Assembly: GCA_964017045.1 (NCBI GenBank)
Contig: OZ024794.1
Coordinates: forward strand, 51,241,608 to 51,305,607
DNA length: 64,000 nt
From: Omphiscola glabra
Taxonomy: Eukaryota > Mollusca > Gastropoda > Lymnaeidae
Direction: 5' to 3'
Below the pieces are notes generated by a model, which had not been told where the DNA came from, did not search any database, and saw nothing but the letters and a program-made list of their open reading frames with translations. Each line of letters begins with the position of its first letter. The stretch's first letter is position 1. This document shows positions 25,962 to 37,115 of this stretch, piece after piece. The position numbers and the translations under genes are program-made.

Positions 25962-26264
25962 CAATGGCCTAAACAAACTTTTTTTCGCGGTAGGCCGGAT
26001 AACGGACAAGATGACGAGCGCCGGTCGTATGATCATTTTGTACTATACTTGCAGGCCAGAACGAAAGCTCTGGGGAAAAGAGAGGACAGTTTAGTGTTCC
26101 ATGTTAATCATGGGTGAGTGGCATGCAATGCAAAAAGCAAAGACAACCAACATATTTGGTTAAAAACGTCACCAAGGAAGGCGAGGTTAGCAAAAAGATA
26201 GTTACGTCAGACCTAATGCGCACATATCCGAATCTCACAAACTAAGTAGCAAAACAAAAAAAGG

Positions 26265-27734
26265 TTAATGAGATTTTGGAAACTGAAAATTGGCTTTCAA
26301 GATATCAGCAATGTTTGGTTTGGAATTCCTGCATCCAGTCAAGATAATTGCTTTCAAATGTTCATTAGTCAATCTCGTTCGATGTATTGACTTCAAATAA
26401 TTTATTTTGAATAAATGTTTGCTGACAGACATAAGTTGGTCCCAACCACTGACGCCATACCAGCGGCACATTTCTTTAGCTTAGGAAACTCAACATCACA
26501 TAAGTAGCGCAAAAGTCGTTGAAACAGTGAGAATGAGAAGCGTTGTGTCCTTCCAGTTGTGCTTCAAAAAAAAATGACAGCTTTCTCGGAAATCCTGTGT
26601 TGTTTCTAAAGAGTTGACAGATGAGGTTATCCTTTCCCCGAAGTTTCAATTTCAGTTGATTTATGTGGGCTGTGATAAAGACGAAAATGACAACTTTGAC
26701 AGCCAGGTAGGACCTGACAGCCAGGTAGGATCGGAAAGCCAGGTTGGATCATGACAGCCAGGCAGGATCTGAAAGCCAGGTAGGATCTGAAAGCCAGGTA
26801 GGATCTGGCAGCCAAGTAGGATCTGAAATCCAGGTAGGATCTGACAGCCAAGTAGGATCTGGCAGCCAAGTAGGATCTGAAATCCAGGTAGGATCTGACA
26901 GCCAAGTAGGATCTGGCAGCCAAGTAGGATCTGAAATACAGGTAGGATCTGACAGCCAAGTAGGATCTGGCAGCCAAGTAGGATCTGAAATCCAGGTAGG
27001 ATCTGAAAACCAGTTAGGATCTGAAAGCCAGGTAGGATATGAACGCTGTGGATCAGCTCTTTCATTTTTCAGTGAGAAAAAATATCTCGTTTCTGAATTT
27101 GTAAAACGAAACAGGATTTTACTGCAGCTGAGCCACCGCGCCGAAAGGAAATAAAGCAAGTCACAGAATTCAGAATCAATTTGTTCAAGAAAGGCCAGGA
27201 ACTGACGGTGATTGAGTTCATGTCTACGAGTGAAGTTCACAGCAGAAACGACTGGTTTCAGTACACAAGAAACATCTAAGTCTTTCACACAGAGTGCTTG
27301 CTGATGTGTGATGCAGTGTAAGAACAAAGCGCCGGAACTTGCTAAACTTCTGAGTCTTGAATTTCCCCATCAAAACTTTCCTCACTCCAACCATGCTTTT
27401 CCTCCATCAACTGTAACACATCGAAGATGATTCCACCGAAGGTAAATAGTGTGCAAATGTTTTGCATTTCCATTAACATGTATTTTCCAAGTCGTTGTCC
27501 AACGCATGCTGGAAACGGATTTAAGCTCTTCCGTAATCCGAAAGTCCACATGAAACTACGAATAAACACCAGAAGTTGTGACGTACTCAAGGGATACGAG
27601 GACTCATCAAACGCCAGAGAATACCACAGCAAGTTTCCATCTTTCTCACGTATATTTAGCAGTGCCAGAGAATACCACAGCAAGTTCCTAGCTTTCTCAC
27701 TTATCTGTAGCAGTGCCAGCGAATACCACAGCAA
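26265..27734 (-). pseudogene. hAT transposase pseudogene (GTF2IRD2/Charlie-like)
   Basis: Read on the minus strand, the blocks are: WYSLAFDESS then QLLVFIRSF (catalytic-core Asp region), a frame-shifted CVTVDGGK, then FLHCITHQQALCVKDL with VNFTRRHELNHRQF and LLYFLSARWLS, then (about 26690-26500) a helix resembling HINQLKLKLRGKDNLICQL, and finally RTRLTNEHLKAI (26471-26265), the hAT dimerisation end. Order and spacing match hAT transposases of the kind domesticated in GTF2IRD2. Frame changes between blocks and an unrecognisable N-terminus mean it cannot make an intact enzyme. Confidence 0.8.
26698..27038. repeat. 18-bp minisatellite inside the transposase, about 19 copies
   Basis: The plus-strand unit is GCCAGGTAGGATCTGAAA, with a 54-bp higher-order period of three variants in the middle. 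On the minus strand it reads DPTWLS/DPTWLP in frame with the transposase block before it (27327 onward). Confidence 0.95.
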
Positions 27735-28022
27735 GTACTCAGCTTTCTCACGAATCTATAGCAGTGGCAGAGAATACCACAGCAAGATGCCAGCTTTCTC
27801 ACGTATCTGTAGCAGTGGCAGAGAATACCACAGCAAGTTCGTAGCTTTCTCACGTATCTGTAGCAGCGCCAGAGAATACCACAGCAAGTTCCTATCTTTC
27901 TCACGTATCTGTAGCAGTGCCAGAGAATACCATGACATAAAGTTCCTAGCTTTCTCGCGTATCTGTAGCAGTGCCAGAGAATACCACAACAAGTTCCTAG
28001 CTTTCTCGCGTATCTGTAGCAC
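27615..28022. repeat. 51-bp minisatellite inside the transposase, eight copies
   Basis: The unit includes CCAGAGAATACCACAGCAAG and AGCTTTCTCACGTATCTGTA. On the minus strand it reads IREKARNLLWYSLALLQ and repeats up to the conserved WYSLAFDES block. Confidence 0.95.
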
Positions 28023-28565
28023 TATGTTCTCTCCAAGTTGTTATGTTCACCACACAACTGAACTAGTCGAAAGGTTGAGAGCTCCAACCGTGGGGAGTAC
28101 TATTTTTAATGCCCCTCGTATGTTTCCAACACTCCTATTCGTTTCACCCATTAACAGTTGGTGGTACGTATCAGACGATAATATATTAGTGGGAATAGGT
28201 TCAATGCGAGTAGTTATTGTATTCATTATATACTGTAAGCTTATTTACTTACTATTAAGATACTGTATTGTACGATTTTGAGACGATGTTGTACGATTTT
28301 AGGCGTTCGAGGGTAAACAGGTCTGCAAAAAAATGAATAAGAAAATCTAAATACAAAAATTGAAAATTGAAAATGGTAAACTATGGCGCAAAGCAGTCAG
28401 AAGGTCTCCTAGTATTCTAGACATAATTTTAAAATTCAATTTCTTTTTTATAACGTCTCGTGTTCCAAACGTTTTATCAAGCAAATTCAAGTACCGTCGG
28501 CGGGCCGGATTAACTGACGTAGCTGGCCGGATTGGTCCCCCGGAGCCGTAGTTTGGTGGCCCCTG

Positions 28566-29818
28566 GCCTAATCTGTGGGTACACGCAAAGACACCTTTAG
28601 TCTGCGTACATTTCCCACCACAGCTCGGTCTGGAAGGTGTAAATTCATATCGAGTGTTAGTGTACGTCTCTTCCTATCAGATGTGTACGCACCCATTTAT
28701 CTTCCGCCGTGTGCGTACATTGCCTACCACAGCAAGACCCAGATGGCCCCCCCTCGACTCTTACAATCTAAATTGCATCACTGTCGGGGCCCATTAAAAT
28801 TAAATGGACCTCTTACAATGGGACACGACGCTGCCATTTCCCATTCACCCACCTGGTTTATTTCAATTTCCCGCTTACCTTAATAGCCTTTAGTCGGCTC
28901 TCGTCTTTTTGTTTGAACATCCCATCGTTCAGCCGGAGACTTCCGTGGTTAATTTGCAGTTCTCGTGGACGTGATTTCCTCCCCCCCCCTCATCTTTTCT
29001 CTTTTTCTTATATAAATTGTTATGTTTAATGACTCGAACAACAAGCGAGGGTTCCCTGGAATACCTACTCGGGGGGCGGGCCAGCGAGAGAAGCCAGAAT
29101 ATCACACCCTCAAGTGCCTGGTTAAGACTGTATACACTAACGTGTCTGCTGAACGTGTGTGCGTGCTACTGACATCTTAGAAGCCGAGTTAGTTTCACCC
29201 CTCCCCTTTTCCCCCAGCCCAAGTCAACTCTCGTTATTAGAGAACGCATACGTATATAGCCAACGTGCACAGTAAAAAAAAAAAACGGATTATGAGAAAT
29301 GAGAGCTACACGTGTGTGTGTGTGTGTAAAGGGGGGGGGGATTAAATTGACGGACCTGGAGCGACTTTATAAATATTATCAGGTGTCGTCTTCTTTCCAA
29401 GGGTACACTGCCCAGCTACTTCTTCCCCCCCCCCCCAGCTCCCTCGTCGCCGATCAATCCGCCACTGCTGACATGCAAATATTTTTAGTTCCGCCTGCCG
29501 CATGTGCACGTGGAAAATTAAACCGCGCAAATTACTATCCACGGTGCACTGCAGAGATTTGCACTGGGGTCAAGCTGCTGTAAAAGTCACCATGACCATT
29601 GCTAACATCCACAAGCCTTGGGCGGCAGGGGGGGGGGGGAGGGGGGTTCATCCATCCATTGATCGTCTCAAACTGGGGAAAAAAACCTTCTTCGGACTTC
29701 CTTTGATTGGTTACAATAGTTTGCGGGTGCGTTTTTTTCAAACTGGGTGGGTCTCGCGCAAAGGCGGCGTAAGTAAATATGTCAACACTTCAGCCGAGAT
29801 AAATGCCAAAGCACAAAA
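28566..29818. other. unassigned stretch
   Basis: No gene recognised. Contains poly(C) at 28980-28988 and 29425-29435, a short TG repeat at 29312-29327 and poly(G) near 29629. Confidence 0.35.
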
Positions 29819-31303
29819 GTAGTTATTTCAACATTACAATGCTCTGTCATAACAAACGTCGAAGTAGTTATTTCAACATTACAATGCTCTGTCATAACAA
29901 ACGTCGAAGTAGTTATTTCAACATTACAATGCTCTGTCATAACAAACGTCGAAGTAGTTATTTCAACATTACAATGCTCTGTCTTAACAAACGTCGAAGT
30001 AGTTATTTCAACATTACAATGCTCTGTCATAACAAACGTCGAAGTAGTTATTTCAACATTACAATGCTCTGTCATAACAAACGTCGAAGTAGTTATTTCA
30101 ACATTACAATGCTCTGTCTTAACAAACGTCGAAGTAGTTATTTCAACATTACAATGCTCTGTCATAACAAACGTCGAAGTAGTTATTTCAACATTACAAT
30201 GCTCTGTCATAACACACGTCGAAGTAGTTATTTCAACATTACAATGCTCTCTCATAACAAACGTCGAAGTAGTTATTTCAACATTACAATGCTCTGTCAT
30301 AACAAACGTCGAAGTAGTTATTGCAACATTACAATGCTCTGTCATAGCAAACGTCGAAGTAGTTATTTCAACATTACAATGCTCTGTCATAACAAACGTC
30401 GAAGTAGTTATTTCAACATTACAATGCTCTGTCTTAACAAACGTCGAAGTAGTTATTTCAACATTACAATGCTCTGTCATAACAAACGTCGAAGTAGTTA
30501 TTTCAACATTACAATGCTCTGTCTTAACAAACGTCGAAGTAGTTGTTTCAACATTACAATGCTCTGTCATAACAAACGTCGAAGTAGTTATTTCAACATT
30601 ACAATGCTCTGTCATAACAAACGTCGAAGTAGTTATTTCAACATTACAATGCTCTGTATTAACAAACGTCGAAGTAGTTATTTCAACATTACAATGCTCT
30701 GTCTTAACAAACGTCGAAGTAGTTATTTCAACATTACAATGCTCTGTCTTAACAAACGTTGAAGTAGTTATTTCAACATTACAATGCTCTGTCTTAACAA
30801 ACGTCGAAGTAGTTATTTCAACATTACAATGCTCTGTCTTAACAAACGTTGAAGTAGTTATTTCAACATTACAATGCTCTGTCATAACAAACGTCGAAGT
30901 AGTTATTTCAACATTACAATGCTCTGTCTTAACAAACGTCGAAGTAGTTATTTCAACATTACAATGCTCTGTCTTAACAAACGTCGAAGTAGTTATTTCA
31001 ACATTACAATGCTCTGTCTTAACAAACGTTGAAGTAGTTATTTCAACATTACAATGCTCTGTCATAACAAACGTTGAAGTAGTTATTTCAACATTACAAT
31101 GCTCTGTCTTAACAAACGTCGAAGTAGTTATTTCAACATTACAATGCTCTGTCTTAACAAACTTCGAAGTAGTTATTTCAACATTACAATGCTCTGTCTT
31201 AACAAACGTTGAAGTAGTTATTTCAACATTACAATGCTCTGTCTTAACAAAAGTTGAAGTAGTTATTTCAACATTACAATGCTCTGTCATAACAAACGTC
31301 GAT
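29819..31303. repeat. 45-bp minisatellite, 33 copies
   Basis: The unit is GTAGTTATTTCAACATTACA followed by ATGCTCTGTCATAACAAACG and TCGAA. The main variant is CAT/CTT in TGTCATAAC. A period divisible by three leaves very long open frames on both strands (MTEHCNVEITTSTFV on minus; HNKRRSSYFNITMLC on plus); neither has independent support. Confidence 0.98.
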
Positions 31304-31352
31304 ATTATAGCTTAAGTTTTTCTTGTCCTAAAAAATTGTCTGCTCTGTCCAC

Positions 31353-31378
31353 TCGAGGAAGGCTCTTGGCCGAAACGT
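31353..31378 (+). other. GAAACGT motif of retroelement type
   Basis: CGAGGAAGGCTCTTGG followed by CCGAAACGTT resembles the motif at 44930-44956 on the other strand; both may be remnants of the same repeat family. Confidence 0.35.
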
Positions 31379-31592
31379 TCCTGTCTTGTTGCCCTGTTTC
31401 TTAATTCAAGCGTCCACATACCTTGTTCAACGATATCCTTATCGGTGTCTAGATCCATTTTGACTGTTGTGTCAGAAGCGTCGCCTTGAATAATGGAAAT
31501 CTTCTTAGACATATTTGTAAGAACAACATACTCGTGGATCCCATTTGTGTTTTAGTTTTACTTGCATGCATTAAAAATCTGTATTAATCTAT

Positions 31593-31985
31593 TCCTATTT
31601 CTATTTAAATTTCCTCTATCTAGTCCAATTTCTATCTAAATTTCCTCTTTCTAGTCCTATTTCTATCTAAATTTCCTCTCTCTATAGTCCTATTTCTATC
31701 TACATTTCCTCTATCTAGTCCTATTTCTATATAAATTTCCTCTATCTAGTGCTATTTCTATCTAATTTCCTCTATCTAGTTCAATTTCCATCTAAATTTC
31801 CTATATCTAGTCCTATTTCTATCTAAATTTCCTCTATCTAGTCCTATTTCTATCTAAATTTCCTCTATCCAGTTCTACTTCTATCTAAATTTTCTCTATC
31901 CAGTTCTATTTCTATCTAAATTTCCTCTATCTAGTGCTATTTCTATCTAAATTCCCTATACCTAGTCCTCTTCCTATCTAAAGTT
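31593..31985. repeat. 31-bp minisatellite, about 12 copies
   Basis: The unit is TCCTATTTCTATCTAAATTT followed by CCTCTATCTAG. Confidence 0.93.
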
Positions 31986-33211
31986 TCTCGCATGCTCATC
32001 GTGACATTGACAATATTATGCTCCCCCTTTAAAACAACACAAAACAATTCGGTCCTCGAGATCAACTTATAGCTGACGTCCTTTCTTTTAATGTCACCAA
32101 TTCAACCTCCCCCCCCACCCCACACACAAACATGTTAATAATTATTCCCAACACCTTTTCTAATAATTTAATTGAGCACATTTTTATATTTATTTTCTTA
32201 CATCGCTGTCTGACTAACGTATTCCATGTCGTTACAATTCTTAAAACAAATTTATGAGTCAATCTCATGTGCATTTCATGATGAATCTTTTATCAAGAAA
32301 GTATCACAACTTAATCTGAAATATAAATAAACACCATTTTAACTTAGCAATTGTTGTTTTTTTCCTAATTTTTATTTGGAAAGTATTACCTCTCTCAAGT
32401 AAAAATCTTCTTGATCACATCCAGGTAGGAGACTACACCTGTCTGGTACAGAGTAGATAAATAGTATTCTATTTCAAAGAGATGGTATAATAAAAAATAT
32501 TACCCAACAATCGCCAACAACAAAAAATTATTCACAAATATTTTATTTAAAAACCTCAAGCCAGAGGCGTAGCCATAAACGTTCAGTAGTAAATGACTTC
32601 CGGGGAAGCGCTGCATTTTATTTCAGTGTAATGAGAAAGATAACTTGGCATTATTTTGAAAAAAAAAACGAATTCAATTATTTACACTGACAAGGATAAA
32701 GAGTAGACATCCGATCATTCACAAATCTCTGCTGCAAACATAAACATTCTTCTACAAGTGAATTTATTTTAAAGGAAGCACCCGCCCCACGCCCGCCCCC
32801 AGCCTTTCCACCCTTTTTCTCCCCCCCCCCCAAACCCGTGGGTTAAAAAATCTCAACTAAAAACTCGTGCAACCCACCCATTAAGTTGACGATCTTATCA
32901 ATGGCGGGGTAGACGAGCCGTATTTACGAGCCGTTTGGCAGGAGCAAACAGTGGTGCACTAAGCATGCTCGCCTGGCCTCTTATTTGAGTCGTGTCTAGG
33001 AAAAATACGTAAACAGCCAGGCCGGAGAATTGTCGTCAAGAGTTTCCCCCCGATGCTCCTGGTTAGCTGGCCCCCGAGGGCAATAAGGGGCTGAGAGCAG
33101 GGGCCCGGCCACGACGCTCACCTGTGAGATCCATGCAAGTGCCTTCAGGAGGATGGACTTCCAGCAGACATGAAACAGCTGCAGTAAACAATCACCTCAA
33201 TGTCTCCACTG
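31986..33211. other. unassigned stretch
   Basis: No gene. Holds a CAGAGGCGTAGC terminus at 32562 like that of the MITE at 59843, and poly(C) at about 32820. Confidence 0.35.

Positions 33212-33257
<46 letters not shown>
33212..33257. repeat. (GA)n microsatellite
   Basis: About 22 GA dinucleotides. Confidence 0.97.
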
Positions 33258-33260
<3 letters not shown>

Positions 33261-33777
33261 GAGCGAGAAAGAAGGGGGAACTCTAAATGTGTGGTCGCTT
33301 TTAAAGGCGGAGGGCCAGTAACAGTCAGATGATTCCCCCTCCCCCACCTCCCCCATATTGCGTATGCACGTGCAGTCAATGGGGCTAAGCACTATAAAAT
33401 TTTATTTTTTTTGAAAGAAAAGAAAAGCACACCAAAAAACGAACTGAACCTGTTTCTGAATACACCCCTTGGCGTTTTAAACAAAGTGAGGATAGCATGA
33501 TTTGGAATCGAAATGGGATTGATTGACGGGGTTTCGTGTTAGAGTATGCACGGGTTTTCAGGATATCATATAATCGTGTTACGGTATCGCAGCGTAGCGT
33601 ATCGCTTGATCAGGTTTCGAACTGAAGCTGATGACGTAATCTAAGATTATTTAAAATGAAGTAATTGATTTAATTGGAAAAAATAAAATAAAGCTAAGTA
33701 GGTAACTGCGCCTGGTGTATAGACAATGGATTAAATGGAAAGTCTCTCGGGGAAAGGTTAGCAGCTGGAGAACTCGA
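33258..33777. other. unassigned spacer
   Basis: No gene, array or element recognised. Confidence 0.3.
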
Positions 33778-34050
33778 ACCTATGGAAAACTCCAAGCTCT
33801 GAAAAATTCAAGCCTCAGGAAAACTCCAACATCTTGAAAACATCCAACCCCCAGAAAATTCCAAACTCAGCCTCAGGAAAACTCCAACATCTGGAAAATA
33901 TCCAACCTCCAGCAAACTCCAAACTCAGCCTCAGGAAAACTCCAACATCTGGAAAATATCCAACCTCCAGAAAACTCCAACCTCCATAAAACTCCAAACT
34001 CTGGAGGAATTCAATCTCTGGAAAACTCCAGCCTCTGGAAAAATCAAGTC
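33778..34050. repeat. degenerate ~18-bp repeat with a longer nested unit
   Basis: AAAACTCCAACATCTGG and AAACTCCAAACTCAGCCTC variants alternate; the block CTCAGCCTCAGGAAAACTCC occurs twice. Confidence 0.85.
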
Positions 34051-34579
34051 ATTCCATTATAGGCAGAGAATCAAATGAAGTGGGGAAAAAAAAGCATCTC
34101 TCTGGCTTAAAAGTACAAATAACGGCTTTTTCTATATACGCTTATATTGATCCTAGAACCAGTCTCTTGCAACCAAAACCATAAGCCAAGATTCACCAGT
34201 GAATGTCAAGTCGACACCTAGCTGTACAAGTATAGTGCGATCTTGAGCGCACTTCGGCTGGACGAGATAAGCGCGCCAGTTAAAAAAATGTTATTTCACT
34301 TTTTTTGTACATTTGATACGGATGACATATATTTAATTACGCAAATCTACTCCATTTTTATTAAATTACAGGTGTATTACCTGAAGTCGCGCTTGTTTGC
34401 TTTTCATTCTGACGAACAAGGTTGTCTGCGTGTTGCTTAAATTCCTTTGTAACCAAGATTACATTAAAGCGTGCTTCTATGCCAAAGTGTGGTGTGAAAT
34501 CAAACATTTTAGAGGGATTGAAATCGAGTCGAATTCATTAAGAACAAAATCTCAACTTGAGATAAGCCTAAAGGAAAAA
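34051..34579. other. unassigned spacer
   Basis: No gene, array or element recognised. Confidence 0.3.
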
Positions 34580-34800
34580 CTTTACAACTTTCGACTTCAT
34601 GTTCAACTTTCAACTTCCGGTACAACTTTCGACTTCAGGTACAGCTTTCGACAGCAGATACAACTTTCAACTTTAGGTGCAACGTTCGACTTCAGATACA
34701 ACTTTCACCTTCATGTTCAACTTTCAACTTCAGGTACAACTTTCAACTACCTTAACAGCTTTCATTTCCATGTATGATTTTCAACTTCAGGAATAACTTT
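34580..34800. repeat. degenerate 18/19-bp repeat, about 11 copies
   Basis: Variants of CAACTTTCAACTTCAGGTA. Regularity is lost to the right. Confidence 0.85.
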
Positions 34801-35857
34801 AGGCTCAACTTTCCGACATTCAATTTCAAATACAGCTCAGATACAGTTTTTAACTTAAGTTACAACTTCAGGTACAAATAAGTTTCAATTCCAGTCATAG
34901 CTTTGAATCACAGGTGCAACTATCAACTTTAGAAACTTCTTTCAAAATTCTCAAAATCATTTTTTTATTTTATTTTGGTCTTTGGACATAATCAGTTTTC
35001 AAAACTTGCTATGTTTGCGTTGTTAGAGACGATTTTTAAAAAAAAACAGAATAGACAAGATTGAGTTTTTCTACTGACCCACAACACACGGCCCCTAATT
35101 CTGGTTAACTCTAACTTGCTATTTTGCCATAAACGTTAAAATTACAATAATAAACATAAAACAATAAATAAAATATAAGCAAACGTCCTCACCAACTCAC
35201 TTTAAAACTTAAATTTCCTTTAAAAAAATCTTTGAGCTTATCAGAGATTACCCAGAAATGAGTCATCGTCGCCCAGGACAGGAGCTAAGTGACGGTACCA
35301 TCGCGAAGATTTTCATTAAGTAAACCTTTAATAACAGCTTTTTATCTTATTTGCACAGCGGCTCCGTTGGAGGCCAATTTCTTCAACGAAGCAGGAAATC
35401 CTTTGCTTCACCCTTGTTGAAATTCATGACTTCCTGCAGGGGGCTCCAAACCGTTTGGAGTTGATGTCCCTATATCATGTCATCGTCTGAAGTAATATAT
35501 TTAAAAAACTAATTATTTTCATCTGCGTTGTTCGCGTATCAAATAACGTCTCCTTGAAGAATTTCATTAATTAATATACAGAAATACTTCGACAAAATGT
35601 TGATATTCAAGTTTACAGCGTCCCAATCTGATTATGAGACTGGAGGCGGGTATCAGAAGGTTTATGAAGTAGAACTTTCATTCCTGAGAACAAAACCCAA
35701 CATCTCAGACCACATGAAAGCGACAAGTTGGGGGGGGGGGATTTTACCGTTTGAATTCAGTATGGCAGTCCGTAGATGTCCACTTACATTACTTGGCGGT
35801 ACATTATAAACTCAGACATAAAAGCTATGTCTAAAAGACACATACAACAGTAGTTTT
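34801..35857. other. unassigned stretch
   Basis: No gene. GGGGGCTCCAAACCGTTTGG at about 35439 may be a relic of a hAT end, but nothing supports it further. Confidence 0.3.
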
Positions 35858-35955
35858 ATCTCTAAAAGTAACATCTAACTTTATTTTTATCTCTAAAATT
35901 AATATCTAACTTTAGTTTTATCTCTAAAAGTAACATCTAACTTTATTTATATCTC
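35858..35955. repeat. 31-bp repeat, about three copies
   Basis: TTTATCTCTAAAAGTAACAT followed by CTAACTTTA recurs at 31-bp spacing. Confidence 0.85.
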
Positions 35956-36474
35956 GGGAAGTCAAAATTTGCAATTGCATTTTTTAAAATTATCTTTTAC
36001 TTGAACTAAATGTATGCATCTCAACCTACGGCCTGTTGAAACGTTTTGAACCGCATCCCCCCTTCCCCCCCAAATCCCCACACCTGCAGGGAAATAGATT
36101 ACTGTTTGCCCGAAATGTACAGATTGGGGATGATTATATGTACAAACATTTAAAAATGAATAACCAAAGTGTAAAAGTGACAGAACTTAGTTGACAACTA
36201 TTTTGATCTAAATAAATAGCATTACATGTTTGTAGACTATGTAACTAATCATTAACATGATATCTTTACGATTAATTAGTAACTTGTTGTCAGTTGTTAT
36301 CCGTTGGTTATCATCGAATTCATATAGCTATCTTAATGTTATGTTTAATATGTTCAATTGTCTCCCTGGAACACTAGATCCCATGACAAGAATTATGTTG
36401 GGAATTAGTTAGGGTTGGTCACAAAGTCCAACTTAAACATCATAAAATTACCATCATCAACACGAGACGCAAAC
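35956..36474. other. unassigned spacer
   Basis: AT-rich with one short poly(C). No gene. Confidence 0.3.
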
Positions 36475-37115
36475 CTTAAACAAAACACATTGGGCGTGCC
36501 CCCCCCCCATCCCGAAATCACAATAGAAGCCACACTTTTCAGAAACAAAACACATCGGGCGTGCCCCCTCCCTCCCATCCCGAAATCACAATAGAAGCCA
36601 CACTTTTCAAAAACAAAACACATCGGGCGTGCCCCCCCCCCATCCCTAAATCACAATAGAAGCCACACTTTTCAGAAACAAAACACATCGGTCGTGCCCC
36701 CCCCCCCCATTCCGAAATCACAATAGAAGCCACACTTTTCAGAAACAAAACACATCGGGCGTGCCCCCTCCCTCCCCCCCCCACCACACTTTTCAGAAAC
36801 AAAACACATCGGGCGTGCCCCCTCCCTCCCCCCCACCACACTTTTCAGAAACAAAACACATCGGGCGTGCCCCCTCCCCCCCCCCCACCACACTTTTCAG
36901 AAACAAAACACATCGGGCGTGCCCCCTCCCTCCCCCCCCACCACACTTTTCAGAAACAAAACACATCGGGCGTGTCCCCTCCCTCCCCCCCCCCCACCAC
37001 ACTTTTCAGAAACAAAACACATCGGGCGTGCCCCCTCCCTCCCCCCACCACACTTTTCAGAAACAAAACACATCGGGCGTGCCCCCTCCCCCCCCCCACC
37101 ACACTTTTCAGAAAC
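36475..37115. repeat. variable-length (50-70 bp) minisatellite with poly(C) tracts, about 11 copies
   Basis: Each unit has CTTTTCAGAAACAAAACACA, then TCGGGCGTGCC, then a C-rich tract of changing length. The left units also carry CCGAAATCACAATAGAAGCC, which the right units lack. Proline- or glycine-rich frames on either strand are by-products. Confidence 0.95.

Larger units (their letters stand above)
25962..28565 (-). mobile_element. degenerate autonomous hAT transposon
   Basis: The right end (minus-strand start) reads CAGGGGCCACCAAACTACGG then GGCCGGAT-type sequence; the left edge near 25962 has a weaker match (CAATGGCC..AAACAAACT, then GGCCGGAT). Between them lie transposase blocks in the correct minus-strand order. 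The left boundary and target duplication are not resolved. Two minisatellites interrupt it (27615-28022 and 26698-27038). Confidence 0.75.

Noticed and set aside
29782..31290. 502-codon minus-strand frame and the overlapping 319-codon plus-strand frame
   Set aside because: Both are translations of the 45-bp array; no signal, domain or splice context supports a gene.
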